A DNA stretch of 64,000 bases from an uncultured Spiribacter sp. (GCA_937884605.1 CALGDM010000018.1:79527-143526), one strand, 5' to 3'; shown: positions 40,890 to 50,022, counted from the first letter of the stretch. The notes: generated by a model from the sequence alone, not told the origin. Translations and numbers: made by a program.

Positions 40890-40964
40890 TGGTGCTCCCA
40901 CGGGGATTTGAACCCCGGTTTCCGCCTTGAGAGGGCGGCGTCCTTACCGCTAGACGATGGGAGC
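40890..40964 (-). tRNA. tRNA-Glu (anticodon CTC)
   Basis: The minus strand folds into a full cloverleaf: acceptor GCTCCCA/TGGGAGC, D arm with TCTAGCGGTAAGGA, anticodon stem CCGCC/GGCGG around the loop CTCTCAA (anticodon CTC, reads GAG), and T arm CGGGG-TTCAAAT-CCCCG. Discriminator A and an encoded CCA end the gene. A perfect TATAAT promoter lies upstream and a terminator downstream. Confidence 0.97.
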
Positions 40965-41020
40965 CGTGTCGTTTTGACCCAATGCTGCGGCCCTGATCGG
41001 CGTCCTCAGCACAGCCTGTT

Positions 41021-41048
41021 ATTATACGGCCTCGTTGTTCATGCACAA
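41021..41048 (-). promoter_or_regulatory. Promoter of tRNA-Glu
   Basis: On the minus strand TTGTGC (41048-41043) and a perfect TATAAT (41026-41021) are 16 bp apart. The start would be near 41014, 50 nt before the mature tRNA 5' end, leaving a leader for RNase P. Confidence 0.65.
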
Positions 41049-41065
41049 GAGGCCGAGTTCAGACC

Positions 41066-42376
41066 GTGACTGTCACGCAAGCCCGGGGGATCGACCCCAC
41101 CATCATCACCCGCGACCAGCATGTGATCTCGCGGGCACAGATCAGTGACAAGGCGCTGAGCGTTCTCTATCGGCTGAAAAACGCCGGGTATGGCGCCTAC
41201 CTGGTGGGCGGCGGCGTACGCGATCTGTCGCTGGGCCGCGAGCCCAAGGACTTTGACGTGGCCACCGACGCCACGCCCGATGAGGTCAAGGCGCTGTTCC
41301 GCAATTGCCGTCTGATCGGTCGGCGGTTTCGTCTGGCCCATGTGCATTGGGGGCCCGAGATCATCGAGGTGGCCACGTTTCGTGCGCTCACGCCGGACGC
41401 CGACGCCGGTGATGATGATCATGTGGTCGAGGATGGGCGGGTGCTGCGTGACAACGTCTACGGCACCATCGAAGAGGACGCGCTGCGCCGCGACTTCACC
41501 ATCAATGCCCTTTACTACAACATCGCCGACTTTTCGGTGGTGGACTACGCCGGCGGCATGGCCGATCTGCAGGCCGGCCGCCTGCGACTGATCGGGGATC
41601 CGGCGGTGCGCTATCGCGAAGACCCGGTGCGCATGCTGCGCGCGGTGCGGTTTGCCGCCAAGCTGGGCTTTACCATCGACTCGGCCACCGCCGCCCCAAT
41701 CCCGCGCATGGCTGATCTGCTCGATGACATCCCGCCGGCGCGGCTGTTCGATGAGGTGCTCAAGCTGTTCATGGCCGGGCAGGGTGTGGAGACCTTCGAG
41801 GCGCTCCGCCACCACGGCCTGTTCCGGTATCTGTTCCCGGCCAGCGACACCGCGCTGGATGATGACGATCACGGTCAGCTCATCACCTTTGTGGCGCGAG
41901 CCCTGGAGAGTACCGACGAGCGTGTCAACAATGACCGCCCGGTTACGCCGGCGTTTCTGTTTGCGGCGCTGCTCTGGCCGGCGATCCTCGGGCAGCTACC
42001 CAGCGCGCGGCTCGAGCCGGGCATCGACTCGGAGCTGTTCGAGCAGTCGGTCACCGAGGCGCTCGAGCGCCAGCTCGGTCAGGTCGCCATTCCCAAGCGC
42101 TTCGCCCTGCCGATGCGCGAGATCTGGGCATTGCAGCCGCGCTTTCATTCGGCATCCGATAAGAAGGCCCGGCGGCTGTTTTCGCACCCCCGTTATCGGG
42201 CCGCCTATGACTTTCTGCTGCTGCGGCGCGAGGCAGGGCTGGTGGACCCGGATCTGGCGAATGCCTGGCAGCGTTATACCGAGAGTAGCGAGGATGCGCC
42301 GCCGCCCACGCCGGCCCGGCGGCGTCGACGCGGCGGGCGCCGGCGCGGTCCCGCACCGGATTCGGGGGACGGATGA
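41066..42376 (+). CDS. pcnB: Poly(A) polymerase I
   Basis: Adds 3' poly(A) tails that mark RNA for decay. The 436 residues have the nucleotidyltransferase motif GGGVRDLSLGREPKDFDVAT, followed by RRDFTINALYYN and the C-terminal RNA-binding region. The last about 30 residues are Pro/Arg-rich (ARRRRRGGRRRG), probably RNA-binding, as in E. coli PcnB. The GTG start at 41066 is the first in frame; the SD (AGAGG) is about 13 nt away, so initiation may be weak. It overlaps folK by 4 nt. Confidence 0.95.
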   Translation: MTVTQARGIDPTIITRDQHVISRAQISDKALSVLYRLKNAGYGAYLVGGGVRDLSLGREPKDFDVATDATPDEVKALFRNCRLIGRRFRLAHVHWGPEIIEVATFRALTPDADAGDDDHVVEDGRVLRDNVYGTIEEDALRRDFTINALYYNIADFSVVDYAGGMADLQAGRLRLIGDPAVRYREDPVRMLRAVRFAAKLGFTIDSATAAPIPRMADLLDDIPPARLFDEVLKLFMAGQGVETFEALRHHGLFRYLFPASDTALDDDDHGQLITFVARALESTDERVNNDRPVTPAFLFAALLWPAILGQLPSARLEPGIDSELFEQSVTEALERQLGQVAIPKRFALPMREIWALQPRFHSASDKKARRLFSHPRYRAAYDFLLLRREAGLVDPDLANAWQRYTESSEDAPPPTPARRRRRGGRRRGPAPDSGDG

Positions 42377-42858
42377 GCCGCGCATTTGTCGGCATTGGCA
42401 GCAACCTCGAGGGGCCGGGGACGCAGGTGCGTGCCGCCATCGAGGCGCTGGACGGCATTGCCCGGACCCGCTGCGTGGCGGCGTCGCGGCGGTATCGCAA
42501 TCCACCCATGGGGCCGGCCGACCAGCCTGATTATGTGAATGCGGTGGCAGCCCTCGAGACCGACCTTGATCCGCACGCGCTGCTGGCCCGGTTGCAGGGG
42601 CTGGAGGCGGCCGCCGGGCGGGTCCGCTCGGGACGTCGCTGGGGGCCGCGGCCCCTCGATCTGGATCTGTTGGTCTATGCTGACCATCAGATCAATGATT
42701 CGGTGCTGACGGTCCCGCACCCGGGCATTGCCCGGCGCGCCTTCGTTCTGGTGCCCTGGGCCGAGATCGCGCCGGAGTGGTGGGTCACGGGCCTGGGCCG
42801 GGTCAGTGAGCTGGCCGCGGCGCTGGATCCTGACGAATTGACGGTGGAGGAGGACTGA
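42373..42858 (+). CDS. folK: 2-Amino-4-hydroxy-6-hydroxymethyldihydropteridine pyrophosphokinase
   Basis: Folate pathway kinase, 161 residues. It begins SRAFVGIGSNLEGPGTQV and carries the family signature RWGPRPLDLDLLVY with the metal-binding Asp pair, then VPHPGIARRAFVL. The ATG overlaps the pcnB stop (ATGA). This pcnB-folK-panB-panC order is conserved in gammaproteobacteria. Confidence 0.97.
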   Translation: MSRAFVGIGSNLEGPGTQVRAAIEALDGIARTRCVAASRRYRNPPMGPADQPDYVNAVAALETDLDPHALLARLQGLEAAAGRVRSGRRWGPRPLDLDLLVYADHQINDSVLTVPHPGIARRAFVLVPWAEIAPEWWVTGLGRVSELAAALDPDELTVEED

Positions 42859-42862
42859 CATC

Positions 42863-43663
42863 ATGAGCCAGACCGTCACGCTCTCGACCCTGCGTCGGAT
42901 GAAAGCCGAGCAGGCGCCCATCGTTGCCCTCACGGCCTATGACTACAGCTTTGCCCGTCAGGTCGACGCCGCCGGCGTTGATGTGGTGCTGGTGGGGGAT
43001 TCGCTGGGGATGGTCATGCAGGGCCATGCCAGCACCGTGCCGGTCACCCTGGCTGATATGGTCTATCACACGCGCTGCGTGGCGCGCGGGCTCGAGCGCG
43101 CCTATCTGATGGTGGATCTGCCGTTTCTGAGCGACACCGATGATCGCGCTGCCCTTGAAAGCGCCGCCCAGCTGATGAAAGAAGGCGGTGCGGATATGGT
43201 CAAGATCGAGGCGCATGCCGCCCAGGCGCCGGTGGTCGAGGCGCTGTCGCGGGCCGGTGTGCCGGTCTGCGCCCACTTCGGCCTGCGCCCGCAACGGGTG
43301 GGTCAGCTGGGCGGTTACCGGGTGCAGGGCCGCGACGAGGCCGGTGCGCAGCAGGTGCTCGAGGATGCCCGGGTGCTCGAGGCGGCGGGTGCCGATGTGC
43401 TGCTGGTCGAGTGCCTGACGGCCGCCGTGGCGGCCCGGGTGCGCGAGCAGACCCCCCTGCCGCTGATCGGCATTGGCGCCGGGGTGGATTGTGACGGCCA
43501 GATCCTGGTCATTCAGGATATGCTGGGCATAACGCCCGGGCAGCCACCGCGCTTTAGCCACGACTTTCTGGCCGACACCGGGCGCGTCCAGAGCGCGCTT
43601 GAGGCCTATGTCACAGCAGTGCGGACCCGGCAATTTCCCCAACCCCGGCACACGTTCGAGTAG
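42863..43663 (+). CDS. panB: 3-Methyl-2-oxobutanoate hydroxymethyltransferase
   Basis: First step from ketoisovalerate to pantothenate and CoA. The 266 residues contain VLVGDSLGMVMQGH (metal-binding Asp), MVKIEAHAAQ with the catalytic region, CAHFGLRPQ and IGIGAGVDCDGQILVIQDMLG. Four nt separate folK and panB. It draws on the same ketoisovalerate as leuA elsewhere in the window. Confidence 0.98.
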   Translation: MSQTVTLSTLRRMKAEQAPIVALTAYDYSFARQVDAAGVDVVLVGDSLGMVMQGHASTVPVTLADMVYHTRCVARGLERAYLMVDLPFLSDTDDRAALESAAQLMKEGGADMVKIEAHAAQAPVVEALSRAGVPVCAHFGLRPQRVGQLGGYRVQGRDEAGAQQVLEDARVLEAAGADVLLVECLTAAVAARVREQTPLPLIGIGAGVDCDGQILVIQDMLGITPGQPPRFSHDFLADTGRVQSALEAYVTAVRTRQFPQPRHTFE

Positions 43664-43666
43664 CGC

Positions 43667-44533
43667 ATGCAGATCAGTTCCGATGCGGCTTCGCTGCGCG
43701 CGCAGGTGGCCGAGTGGCGGCGCAACGGTGAGCGAATCGGCTTTGTGCCCACCATGGGTAATCTCCACGGGGGGCATCTGCGGCTGGTGGACGAGGCCCG
43801 CTCGCGCAGTGATCGCGTCGTCGTCAGCATTTTCGTCAATCCCACCCAGTTCGGCCCGGGCGAAGACTACGCGAACTACCCCCGGACCGATGCGGCGGAC
43901 CGGCAGGCATTGCAGGCCCACGCCACCGACTGCCTGTTCGCGCCCGATGTCGAAACGCTCTATCCCGATGGCCCGGCGCTGCGGACCTATGTGGCGGTGC
44001 CCGAGCTCAATGACATCCTCTGCGGTGCCTCCCGCCCCGGTCATTTCACCGGTGTGGCCACGGTGGTCACAAAACTGCTCAACCTGGTCCAGCCGGATCT
44101 GGCCGTGTTCGGCCTCAAGGACTATCAGCAACTGCTGGTGATCCGCCGGTTGGTGCGGGATCTGCTGTTGCCGGTGGAAATCGTTGGGGGTGGCATTGCC
44201 CGCGAACCCGACGGCCTGGCGATGAGCAGCCGCAATGCCTATCTGGGCGACGCCGAACGACGCCGTGCCCCCACGCTCTACCACACCCTGCAGGGCCTTG
44301 CCGCGCGTCTCGAGGCCGGCGAGACCGACTATCCGGCGTTGTGCGCCGAGGGCCGGCGGCAACTGAGCGCGGCCGGGTTGCAGCCGGATTATCTCGAAAT
44401 TCGCCGTGCCGAGGACCTGGGTGTGGCCAGCCCCGACGATCACAACCTGGTCATTCCGGCGGCGGCCTACCTTGGCCGGGCGCGACTGATTGACAATATC
44501 CGGGTGCATCGTCCCGGCGGAGAACCGTCATGA
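43667..44533 (+). CDS. panC: Pantothenate synthetase
   Basis: Condenses pantoate and beta-alanine with ATP. The 288 residues show [14 protein letters not shown] (HxGH-type ATP site), [34 protein letters not shown] and MSSRNAYL. It follows panB after 3 nt and overlaps pgi by 4 nt. panD is not in this cluster. Confidence 0.98.
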   Translation: MQISSDAASLRAQVAEWRRNGERIGFVPTMGNLHGGHLRLVDEARSRSDRVVVSIFVNPTQFGPGEDYANYPRTDAADRQALQAHATDCLFAPDVETLYPDGPALRTYVAVPELNDILCGASRPGHFTGVATVVTKLLNLVQPDLAVFGLKDYQQLLVIRRLVRDLLLPVEIVGGGIAREPDGLAMSSRNAYLGDAERRRAPTLYHTLQGLAARLEAGETDYPALCAEGRRQLSAAGLQPDYLEIRRAEDLGVASPDDHNLVIPAAAYLGRARLIDNIRVHRPGGEPS

Positions 44534-46116
44534 AACCCTTGGAGTCGACCCCGCAATGGCAGGCGCTTATCGCCGCCCGCGAAACCATCGCCAGCGCGTC
44601 CATCCCGGCCCTGTTTGCCAATGATGCCCGGCGGTTCGAGGACTTTTCCCTCCGCGTTGGTGACCTGCTGCTCGACTACAGCAAGCAGCCGGTCACGCGG
44701 GCGACTCGCGATCAGTTGCTGGCGCTGGCCGAGGCGCGGGATGTGGCCGGCCAGCGCGATGCCATGCTGACCGGCGAGCGCATCAACGCGAGCGAGGATC
44801 GCGCCGTTCTGCACACCGCGTTGCGCACGCCGCCGGGGGCGACGGGCTGGGCCGGCGAGGCCGTTGCTGCCGAGGTTGCCGCCATGCGCTCGCGCATGGT
44901 CGAGCTGGCCAGCGCGCTCCGCGCCGGCGAGCGACGCGGCGCCACCGGCAAGCCCATCGAGCATGTCATCAACGTGGGGATCGGCGGCTCGGACCTGGGC
45001 GCGCGACTGGTGCTCGAGGCACTGGCACCCTGGGTCGACGGGCCACAGGTGCATTGCGTGGCCAACATCGACGGCACCGAACTCCAGTCGGTCATGCAGC
45101 AATGCGACCCCGAGCGCACGCTGGTGCTGGTGGTCTCGAAGAGCTTTGGCACGGTCGAGACCATGGCCAACGCCCATGAGCTGATGGCGTGGCTGCGTCG
45201 TCGCGTCCCTGCGGATGATGTCCTCGCCCGGCAGGTGCTGGCGGTCACCGCCAATCTGGATCGGGTGCGCGAACTGGGCCTGGACCCGGATCTGGCTTTG
45301 CCGATGCGGGACTGGGTCGGGGGACGCTACTCGCTCTGGTCGGCGGTGGGCTTTGCCATCATGCTGGCCATTGGCCCCGATCGATTTGATGAGCTGCTCG
45401 CCGGTGCCCACGGCATGGATCGGCATTTTGCCGACGCGCCGCTGGCCGCCAACATGCCCGTGCTGCTGGGACTGCTCTCGGTGCTCAACGGCACGTTGCT
45501 GGGGCGACGCAGTCAGGCGGTCGTCCCCTATACCGAGCGACTCGGCCGCCTGTCCGCTTATCTCCAGCAATTGGTTATGGAGAGCAACGGCAAGTCCGTC
45601 GACCGCGAGGGCGAGACCCTGGGTGTGCCCACCGCCACGGCGATCTGGGGGCAGACCGGCACACCCGGGCAGCACGCCTTCTTTCAGGCCCTGCACCAGG
45701 GCAGTGACGTGGTGCCGGTGGATTTTATCGGCGTGGCGCGGCCGGTGGCCGGCGAAAAGGGGGATCCCCTGACGCTGACGGCCAACCTGTTCGCCCAGAG
45801 CCAGGCCCTCATGCAGGGTCGACCGGACCCCGACATTGCCGCCGCCCGGCGCTGTCCGGGCAACCGCCCGAGCAATACGTTGCTGCTTCGGGCCCTGACA
45901 CCCGCCAACCTGGGTGCACTCATCGCGCTCTACGAGCATCGCACTTTTGTCGAGGCCGCGATTTGGGGCATTAACGCCTTTGATCAGTTCGGCGTGGAGC
46001 TGGGCAAGGGGCTGGCCACCCATCTCGAGCCGCTGATCGCCGGTGGCCAGGCACTTGATGGTGTGGATGGCTCTACCGCCGGGCTGATTGCGCGTTATCG
46101 CGACTGGCGGGGTTAG
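44530..46116 (+). CDS. pgi: Glucose-6-phosphate isomerase
   Basis: Interconverts glucose 6-phosphate and fructose 6-phosphate. The 528 residues have [45 protein letters not shown], the catalytic Glu in [11 protein letters not shown] and the His in [15 protein letters not shown], and end with [19 protein letters not shown] overlaps the panC stop. Convergent with the sensor kinase gene with a 4-nt overlap. Confidence 0.98.
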   Translation: MKPLESTPQWQALIAARETIASASIPALFANDARRFEDFSLRVGDLLLDYSKQPVTRATRDQLLALAEARDVAGQRDAMLTGERINASEDRAVLHTALRTPPGATGWAGEAVAAEVAAMRSRMVELASALRAGERRGATGKPIEHVINVGIGGSDLGARLVLEALAPWVDGPQVHCVANIDGTELQSVMQQCDPERTLVLVVSKSFGTVETMANAHELMAWLRRRVPADDVLARQVLAVTANLDRVRELGLDPDLALPMRDWVGGRYSLWSAVGFAIMLAIGPDRFDELLAGAHGMDRHFADAPLAANMPVLLGLLSVLNGTLLGRRSQAVVPYTERLGRLSAYLQQLVMESNGKSVDREGETLGVPTATAIWGQTGTPGQHAFFQALHQGSDVVPVDFIGVARPVAGEKGDPLTLTANLFAQSQALMQGRPDPDIAAARRCPGNRPSNTLLLRALTPANLGALIALYEHRTFVEAAIWGINAFDQFGVELGKGLATHLEPLIAGGQALDGVDGSTAGLIARYRDWRG

Positions 46117-47519
46117 TCTGGGCGCCGAGCCTGCCCGGGCGGACGGGCCGCGGGGAGGGTCAGTCGGGCGCACAGCCCCGGGTGGGTGTTCTCGAGCATG
46201 AGACTGCCGCCGGCGCCTTCGGTGATATCGCGGCAGATGGCCAGGCCGAGGCCGGTGTTGCGGCTTTGCTGATCCAGCCGTGCGCCACGATCGAGCAGGT
46301 CGGTGAGGGCCGACTCGGGTAGGCCAGGGCCATCATCCCGAGCCTCGATCTCGATCGCTCCGGTGGGGGTGATCCGGGCGCTGACCCCGACGCGCCGATG
46401 TGCGTAGCGGGCGGCGTTCTCCAATAACGTGCCCAGCGCCTCGGCGAGGTCGGCTGGATCCAGAGCGGCCTGCATCGGTGGGCTGGCGATCGGCCCGGGC
46501 TTGCCCGGTTCCGCTATCGATATATCCCAGTCAAGGCGCGCCCCCGTCGGTGTGCGTTCAATCACGTCCACCACCTGGGCGATGACTGCGGTTACATCGC
46601 TGCCGGCAGCGCCGGCACGACTGGCCACCCGTGTGCGCGTGAGCTCACGGTCAACATGCTCACGCATGCGATCGACAATCTGATCGATGCTCTGGGCGAT
46701 GGGCGCTTGACCTGCCTGACGCAGCCGCTGGCTCTCGCCGAGCAGTGCCTGGAGCGGTGTCTTCAGTCCGTGGGCGAGATCGCCGGCGCGTTGCCGGGCC
46801 GCCTGCATTTGGGTCTCGCGTTCGGTGAGCAGGGCGTCGAAATCCGTGGCAAGGGGCCTTACCTCACGCGGGAGATTCCCGCCGAGGCGCGAGGCATCGC
46901 CAGTGCGGATCGCCGTGAGGCGGCGTGCGAGCTCGCCGAGCGGGCGCAGACCGATGCTCAGCTGCAGCCAGCCGGCCGCAATCAGGGCCACCGCGAGCAA
47001 TGCGAGATAGGGCAGCAGATCTTCTCCAAACGCCCGGGTCGCTTTGCTCAGCGCGGTGCGGTCCATCGCCAGCACAAGCGTGACGCCTTCGCCACCCAAT
47101 GAGGGTGGCAGCACAACACGGCGCTCCACGCCGAGCAGGCGGCGGCCGTCGGGGGCAGCGAAGTTGTCCAGCACCACTAATCCGTCCGTGGGGGAGAGCG
47201 CGGGGAGCGGGAGCTGCCAGTCCCAGAGCGATCGGGAGCGGAGAATCCCCCGCCGGGTCTCGATTTGCCAGTAAAGCCCGCCATAAGGCTGCTGAAAGCG
47301 TGGGTCGGCGAGCTGGTTGTCCAGAGTCAAGGCGCCATCAGGGCTTTGCGCCAATGCCCCCAGCACCTGGTCCAGATGGGTTTCCAGCTCGCCGACGGCG
47401 CGCCGCTCGACATGGGCTGAGAACAGCAGCATCAGGCCCCATCCGGCGAGCGCGAGGCCGAGGCAGATCGCAATCGCCCCGGCCAGCGCGAGGCGCAGGC
47501 GCAGTGAGGCGCGGGTCAT
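46113..47519 (-). CDS. Sensor histidine kinase, PhoQ-like
   Basis: A 468-residue kinase with two membrane helices (about 11-34 and 169-190) around a periplasmic sensor of about 130 residues. A HAMP-like linker follows. The phosphoacceptor is His250 in RAGDLAHGLKTPLQALL, the variant DLAHxLKTP typical of PhoQ-type kinases. The ATPase has GTLLENAARYAHR and the glycine boxes DDGPGLP and NTGLGLAI. ATG overlaps the response regulator stop by 4 nt. The signal is unknown; divalent cations or antimicrobial peptides are only suggested by family. Confidence 0.92.
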   Translation of the reverse strand: MTRASLRLRLALAGAIAICLGLALAGWGLMLLFSAHVERRAVGELETHLDQVLGALAQSPDGALTLDNQLADPRFQQPYGGLYWQIETRRGILRSRSLWDWQLPLPALSPTDGLVVLDNFAAPDGRRLLGVERRVVLPPSLGGEGVTLVLAMDRTALSKATRAFGEDLLPYLALLAVALIAAGWLQLSIGLRPLGELARRLTAIRTGDASRLGGNLPREVRPLATDFDALLTERETQMQAARQRAGDLAHGLKTPLQALLGESQRLRQAGQAPIAQSIDQIVDRMREHVDRELTRTRVASRAGAAGSDVTAVIAQVVDVIERTPTGARLDWDISIAEPGKPGPIASPPMQAALDPADLAEALGTLLENAARYAHRRVGVSARITPTGAIEIEARDDGPGLPESALTDLLDRGARLDQQSRNTGLGLAICRDITEGAGGSLMLENTHPGLCARLTLPAARPPGQARRPD

Positions 47520-48181
47520 TCGGCGGTCCCGCGCAGGTAGTAGCCAAAGCCGCGACGGTTGCCGATGGCCCCGGTACCCATCTTGCGACGCAGGCGGGTG
47601 ATGACCGCCTCGATGGCGTTTACATCGCGGGATTCGTCGTCGCCGTAGAGATGCTCGAGCAACTCGGTGACCGGGACGGTTCGGTCGCGATGGTGAAACA
47701 GGTAGACCACCAGTCGGTATTCCAGCGCCGTCAGCTTCAGTGGCCGGCCCTGCTGCGTCAAGCGCATCTGATTGCCATCCAGGCGCAGGTCGCCGAGCGT
47801 CTGGATTGCGCTGCCGTGTCCGGCCGCGCGGCGGACCAGGGCACGGGCACGGGCAACGAGCTCCTCCATGTGGAAGGGTTTGGGCAGATAGTCATCGGCT
47901 CCGGCCTCGATGCCCGCCACGCGTTCGCTCCAGGTGCCGCGCGCAGTCAATACGAGGACCGGCATGACGCGGCCGTGGTCCCGCCACTGGCGCAGGATGC
48001 TGAGCCCGTCCAGTGATGGGAGCCCGAGATCGAGCACGACCAGGTCATAGTCCTCGGTATCGCCCAGAAACAGGGCTTCGGCGCCATCGCGGCAGGATTC
48101 GGTGAGAAAGCCGGCGGCGGTCAGGGCCTCGCCAAGATCAGTGCGGATGAGCGCTTCGTCCTCCACCACCAGCACCCGCAT
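47516..48181 (-). CDS. OmpR-family response regulator, PhoP-like
   Basis: A 221-residue regulator. The receiver has Glu7/Asp8, Asp51 in LVVLDLGLP, Thr79 in LVLTAR and Lys101 in DDYLPKPF. The winged helix covers about 125-221, with LKLTALEYRLVVYLFHHRD and VITRLRRKMG. It overlaps the PepSY gene upstream by 1 nt and the kinase downstream by 4 nt, so all three genes form one operon. The tandem repeats in the divergent promoter region are its likely binding sites. Confidence 0.93.
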   Translation of the reverse strand: MRVLVVEDEALIRTDLGEALTAAGFLTESCRDGAEALFLGDTEDYDLVVLDLGLPSLDGLSILRQWRDHGRVMPVLVLTARGTWSERVAGIEAGADDYLPKPFHMEELVARARALVRRAAGHGSAIQTLGDLRLDGNQMRLTQQGRPLKLTALEYRLVVYLFHHRDRTVPVTELLEHLYGDDESRDVNAIEAVITRLRRKMGTGAIGNRRGFGYYLRGTAE

Positions 48182-48483
48182 CAGTCGTCCTCGCGCTCGA
48201 CTTCGAGGATTTCGGCGGTGGCGGCATCCAGCTCGATCTCCAGAACGTAGCCATTCTCGTCGAGCAGTTCCAGTTCGTAGCGATAGCCACCATCCTCGGC
48301 GTCAAATTCGGTCTCGAGGACATGGCCCGGATATTCCTCGCGGACCCGCGCGAGGATGTCGGTAAGCGGCAGGACTTCACCGCGCTCGAGGGCCTCCCGT
48401 GCGCGGGCGTGGTCGTCATCCGCATGCCCCACCGTGGCGGCGAGCAGCCCAATCATTAAAAGGCCCGGAATGGCGTTTCTCAT
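48181..48483 (-). CDS. PepSY domain small exported protein
   Basis: A 100-residue protein with signal peptide (1-21, ending GHA) and one PepSY domain: LPLTDILARVREEYPGHVLETEF followed by YELELLDENGYVLEIELDA. It is strongly acidic. Co-transcribed with the response regulator and kinase; PepSY proteins next to PhoPQ-like systems are common and may tune the kinase, but this is inference. The ATG lacks an SD and a TACACT -10 ends 6 nt upstream, so the operon may be leaderless. Confidence 0.85.
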   Translation of the reverse strand: MRNAIPGLLMIGLLAATVGHADDDHARAREALERGEVLPLTDILARVREEYPGHVLETEFDAEDGGYRYELELLDENGYVLEIELDAATAEILEVEREDD

Positions 48484-48484
48484 G

Positions 48485-48546
48485 CCGTCAGTGTAGCGCG
48501 TCGCTGCCTGACAGATCGCTGACAGGGCCCGTCAGGCGGCGGTCAG
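48485..48546. promoter_or_regulatory. Divergent tandem-repeat operator between two PepSY-type genes
   Basis: On the minus strand CTGTCAG-N4-CTGTCAG (48525-48508) is a perfect 11-bp direct repeat in Pho-box form, ending 12 bp before the TACACT -10 (48495-48490) of the PepSY operon. On the plus strand CCGTCAG-N4-CGGTCAG (48529-48546) is a near copy facing the other gene. A lone CCGTCAG (48485-48491) lies exactly 44 bp (four periods) before the plus-strand pair. The layout fits binding by the adjacent OmpR-family regulator. Confidence 0.65.
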
Positions 48547-48613
48547 TCGGTGGGTGGCACATTGATCCCCGCAGCAAAGGGCTGCGTCCGCAACTCTGCA
48601 AGGAGCATTGACT

Positions 48614-48919
48614 ATGAATCGCAATCGAATGATCCCGGGTCTTGTCGCTGGTCTTGCCGGTGCCGTGCTGTTGAGCGCAGGCATTGCCATGGCTGATGCC
48701 GATGATCGGCGCGATCGGGACGACGACATGCCCCGTGACGACTGGATGAGCCTGACTGAGCTCGCCGAGCGACTCGAGTCGCAGGGCTACACCCCCTATG
48801 AAATCGAGATTGATGATGGCGCTTACGAGGTCATGATGGTGGATGATCAGGGAATGGTGATCGAGACGTCTATTGATCCGACGACGGGTGAGCCGTCGCA
48901 GCGGCGCTGGGACGACTGA
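48614..48919 (+). CDS. PepSY-like small exported protein
   Basis: A 101-residue acidic protein with signal peptide (1-29, ending AMADA). The segment SLTELAERLESQGYTPYEIEI followed by YEVMMVDDQGMVIETSID has the PepSY layout (helix, then paired strands). It looks like a diverged relative of the PepSY protein across the promoter. ATG 48614 is preferred over an in-frame TTG at 48608 because AGGAG lies 8 nt upstream. Its 3' end overlaps queG by 50 nt. Likely controlled by the same response regulator. Confidence 0.8.
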   Translation: MNRNRMIPGLVAGLAGAVLLSAGIAMADADDRRDRDDDMPRDDWMSLTELAERLESQGYTPYEIEIDDGAYEVMMVDDQGMVIETSIDPTTGEPSQRRWDD

Positions 48920-49967
48920 GCCGGTCAAGGGCCCACGCCACGTGCTCGCGGACAAGGTCCGAGGGATGCTCGAGGCGCTCGCGCAGTGCCTCGACGGCCT
49001 CGGGATCGGCCGGGCCGTTGCCGAGTGCCACGGCCAGGTTGCGGAGCCAGCGCTCGTGGCCCAGGCGGCGTATGGCCGAGCCCTCGGTGCGCTTTAAAAA
49101 CGTGGCCTCGTCCCAGCGGAACAGCGCCACCAGCGAGGCATCCTCCAGCCCGTGACGGGGGTGGAAATCCGCCTCGTCCGTGGGCTGGGCGTAACGGTTC
49201 CATGGGCAGACCGCCTGGCAGTCGTCGCAGCCGAACACACGATTGCCGATGGCGGGTCGCAGGTCTTCGGGGATGCTGCCTTCGTGCTCGATGGTCAGAT
49301 AAGAGATGCAGCGCCGGGCGTCGAGCTGCTGCGGGCCGGTGATCGCGCCGGTGGGGCAGACATCGATGCAGGCCCGGCAACTGCCGCACAGATCATCCAC
49401 CGGTTCGCTCTCGGGCAGGGGCAGATCCGTGAATATCTCGCCGAGAAAAAAGTACGAGCCGGCGTGGCGGTTAAGCACAAGCGTGTTCTTGCCAATCCAG
49501 CCCAGTCCGGCATTACGCGCCAGGGCCTTTTCCAGCACCGGCGCGCTGTCGACGAACACCCGATAGCCAAAGCCACCCACCGCGCTGTCGATGCGGCTGG
49601 CGAGGCTCTGCAGCCGCTTGCGCATGAGTTTGTGGTAATCCCGGCCCAACGCATAGCGGGCGATGAAGGCCCGGCGATTATCGGCAAGCAGCGCGTCATC
49701 CGCTTCGAGATCCGGCGGCCGGTAGTCCATGCGCACGCTCAGGATGCGCACCGTGCCCGGCACAAGCCGCTCAGGGCGGGCGCGCTTGACGCCGTGGCGG
49801 GCCATCCAGGTCATGGTGCCGTGGCGGCCATCCTGCAGCCAGCGCAACAGGTGACGCTCATCCTCGGCGAGCGCCGGTCGCGCCACCCCCAGCTCATCAA
49901 ACCCCAGCTCGCGGGCCCATTGCCGGATGCTCGGCAAAAGCCGGGTGCTGTCTAACGCCTGCGCCAT
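48870..49967 (-). CDS. queG: Epoxyqueuosine reductase QueG
   Basis: Cobalamin- and [4Fe-4S]-dependent enzyme for the last step of queuosine synthesis in tRNA. The 365 residues carry the catalytic Asp in VFVDSAPVLEKALA, GWIGKNTLVLN, and two cluster motifs: CGSCRACIDVCPTGAI and, with an upstream Cys in ARRCISY, FGCDDCQAVCPWN. A HEAT-like repeat forms the C-terminal part (LGHERWLRNLAVALGN). It ends 50 nt inside the opposing PepSY-like gene. A weak TAAACT lies 6 nt before the ATG. Confidence 0.96.
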   Translation of the reverse strand: MAQALDSTRLLPSIRQWARELGFDELGVARPALAEDERHLLRWLQDGRHGTMTWMARHGVKRARPERLVPGTVRILSVRMDYRPPDLEADDALLADNRRAFIARYALGRDYHKLMRKRLQSLASRIDSAVGGFGYRVFVDSAPVLEKALARNAGLGWIGKNTLVLNRHAGSYFFLGEIFTDLPLPESEPVDDLCGSCRACIDVCPTGAITGPQQLDARRCISYLTIEHEGSIPEDLRPAIGNRVFGCDDCQAVCPWNRYAQPTDEADFHPRHGLEDASLVALFRWDEATFLKRTEGSAIRRLGHERWLRNLAVALGNGPADPEAVEALRERLEHPSDLVREHVAWALDRLSRPSAAATAHPSSDQ

Positions 49968-49973
49968 GCGGGC

Positions 49974-49979
49974 AGTTTA
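49974..49979 (-). promoter_or_regulatory. Weak -10 close to the queG start
   Basis: TAAACT on the minus strand (49979-49974) ends 6 nt before the queG ATG. It matches four of six positions and has no -35, so it is a weak member of the leaderless group. Confidence 0.3.
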
Positions 49980-50009
49980 CCGTCTCGGGCGATATGGGTG
50001 TGAGCGCGT

Positions 50010-50015
50010 TATAAT
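50010..50015 (+). promoter_or_regulatory. Perfect -10 box 7 nt before nnr, predicting a leaderless mRNA
   Basis: TATAAT at 50010-50015 is followed by CGCGGTC and then the ATG at 50023. The expected start is at or next to the ATG. No -35 consensus and no SD are present. Confidence 0.5.
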
Positions 50016-50022
50016 CGCGGTC

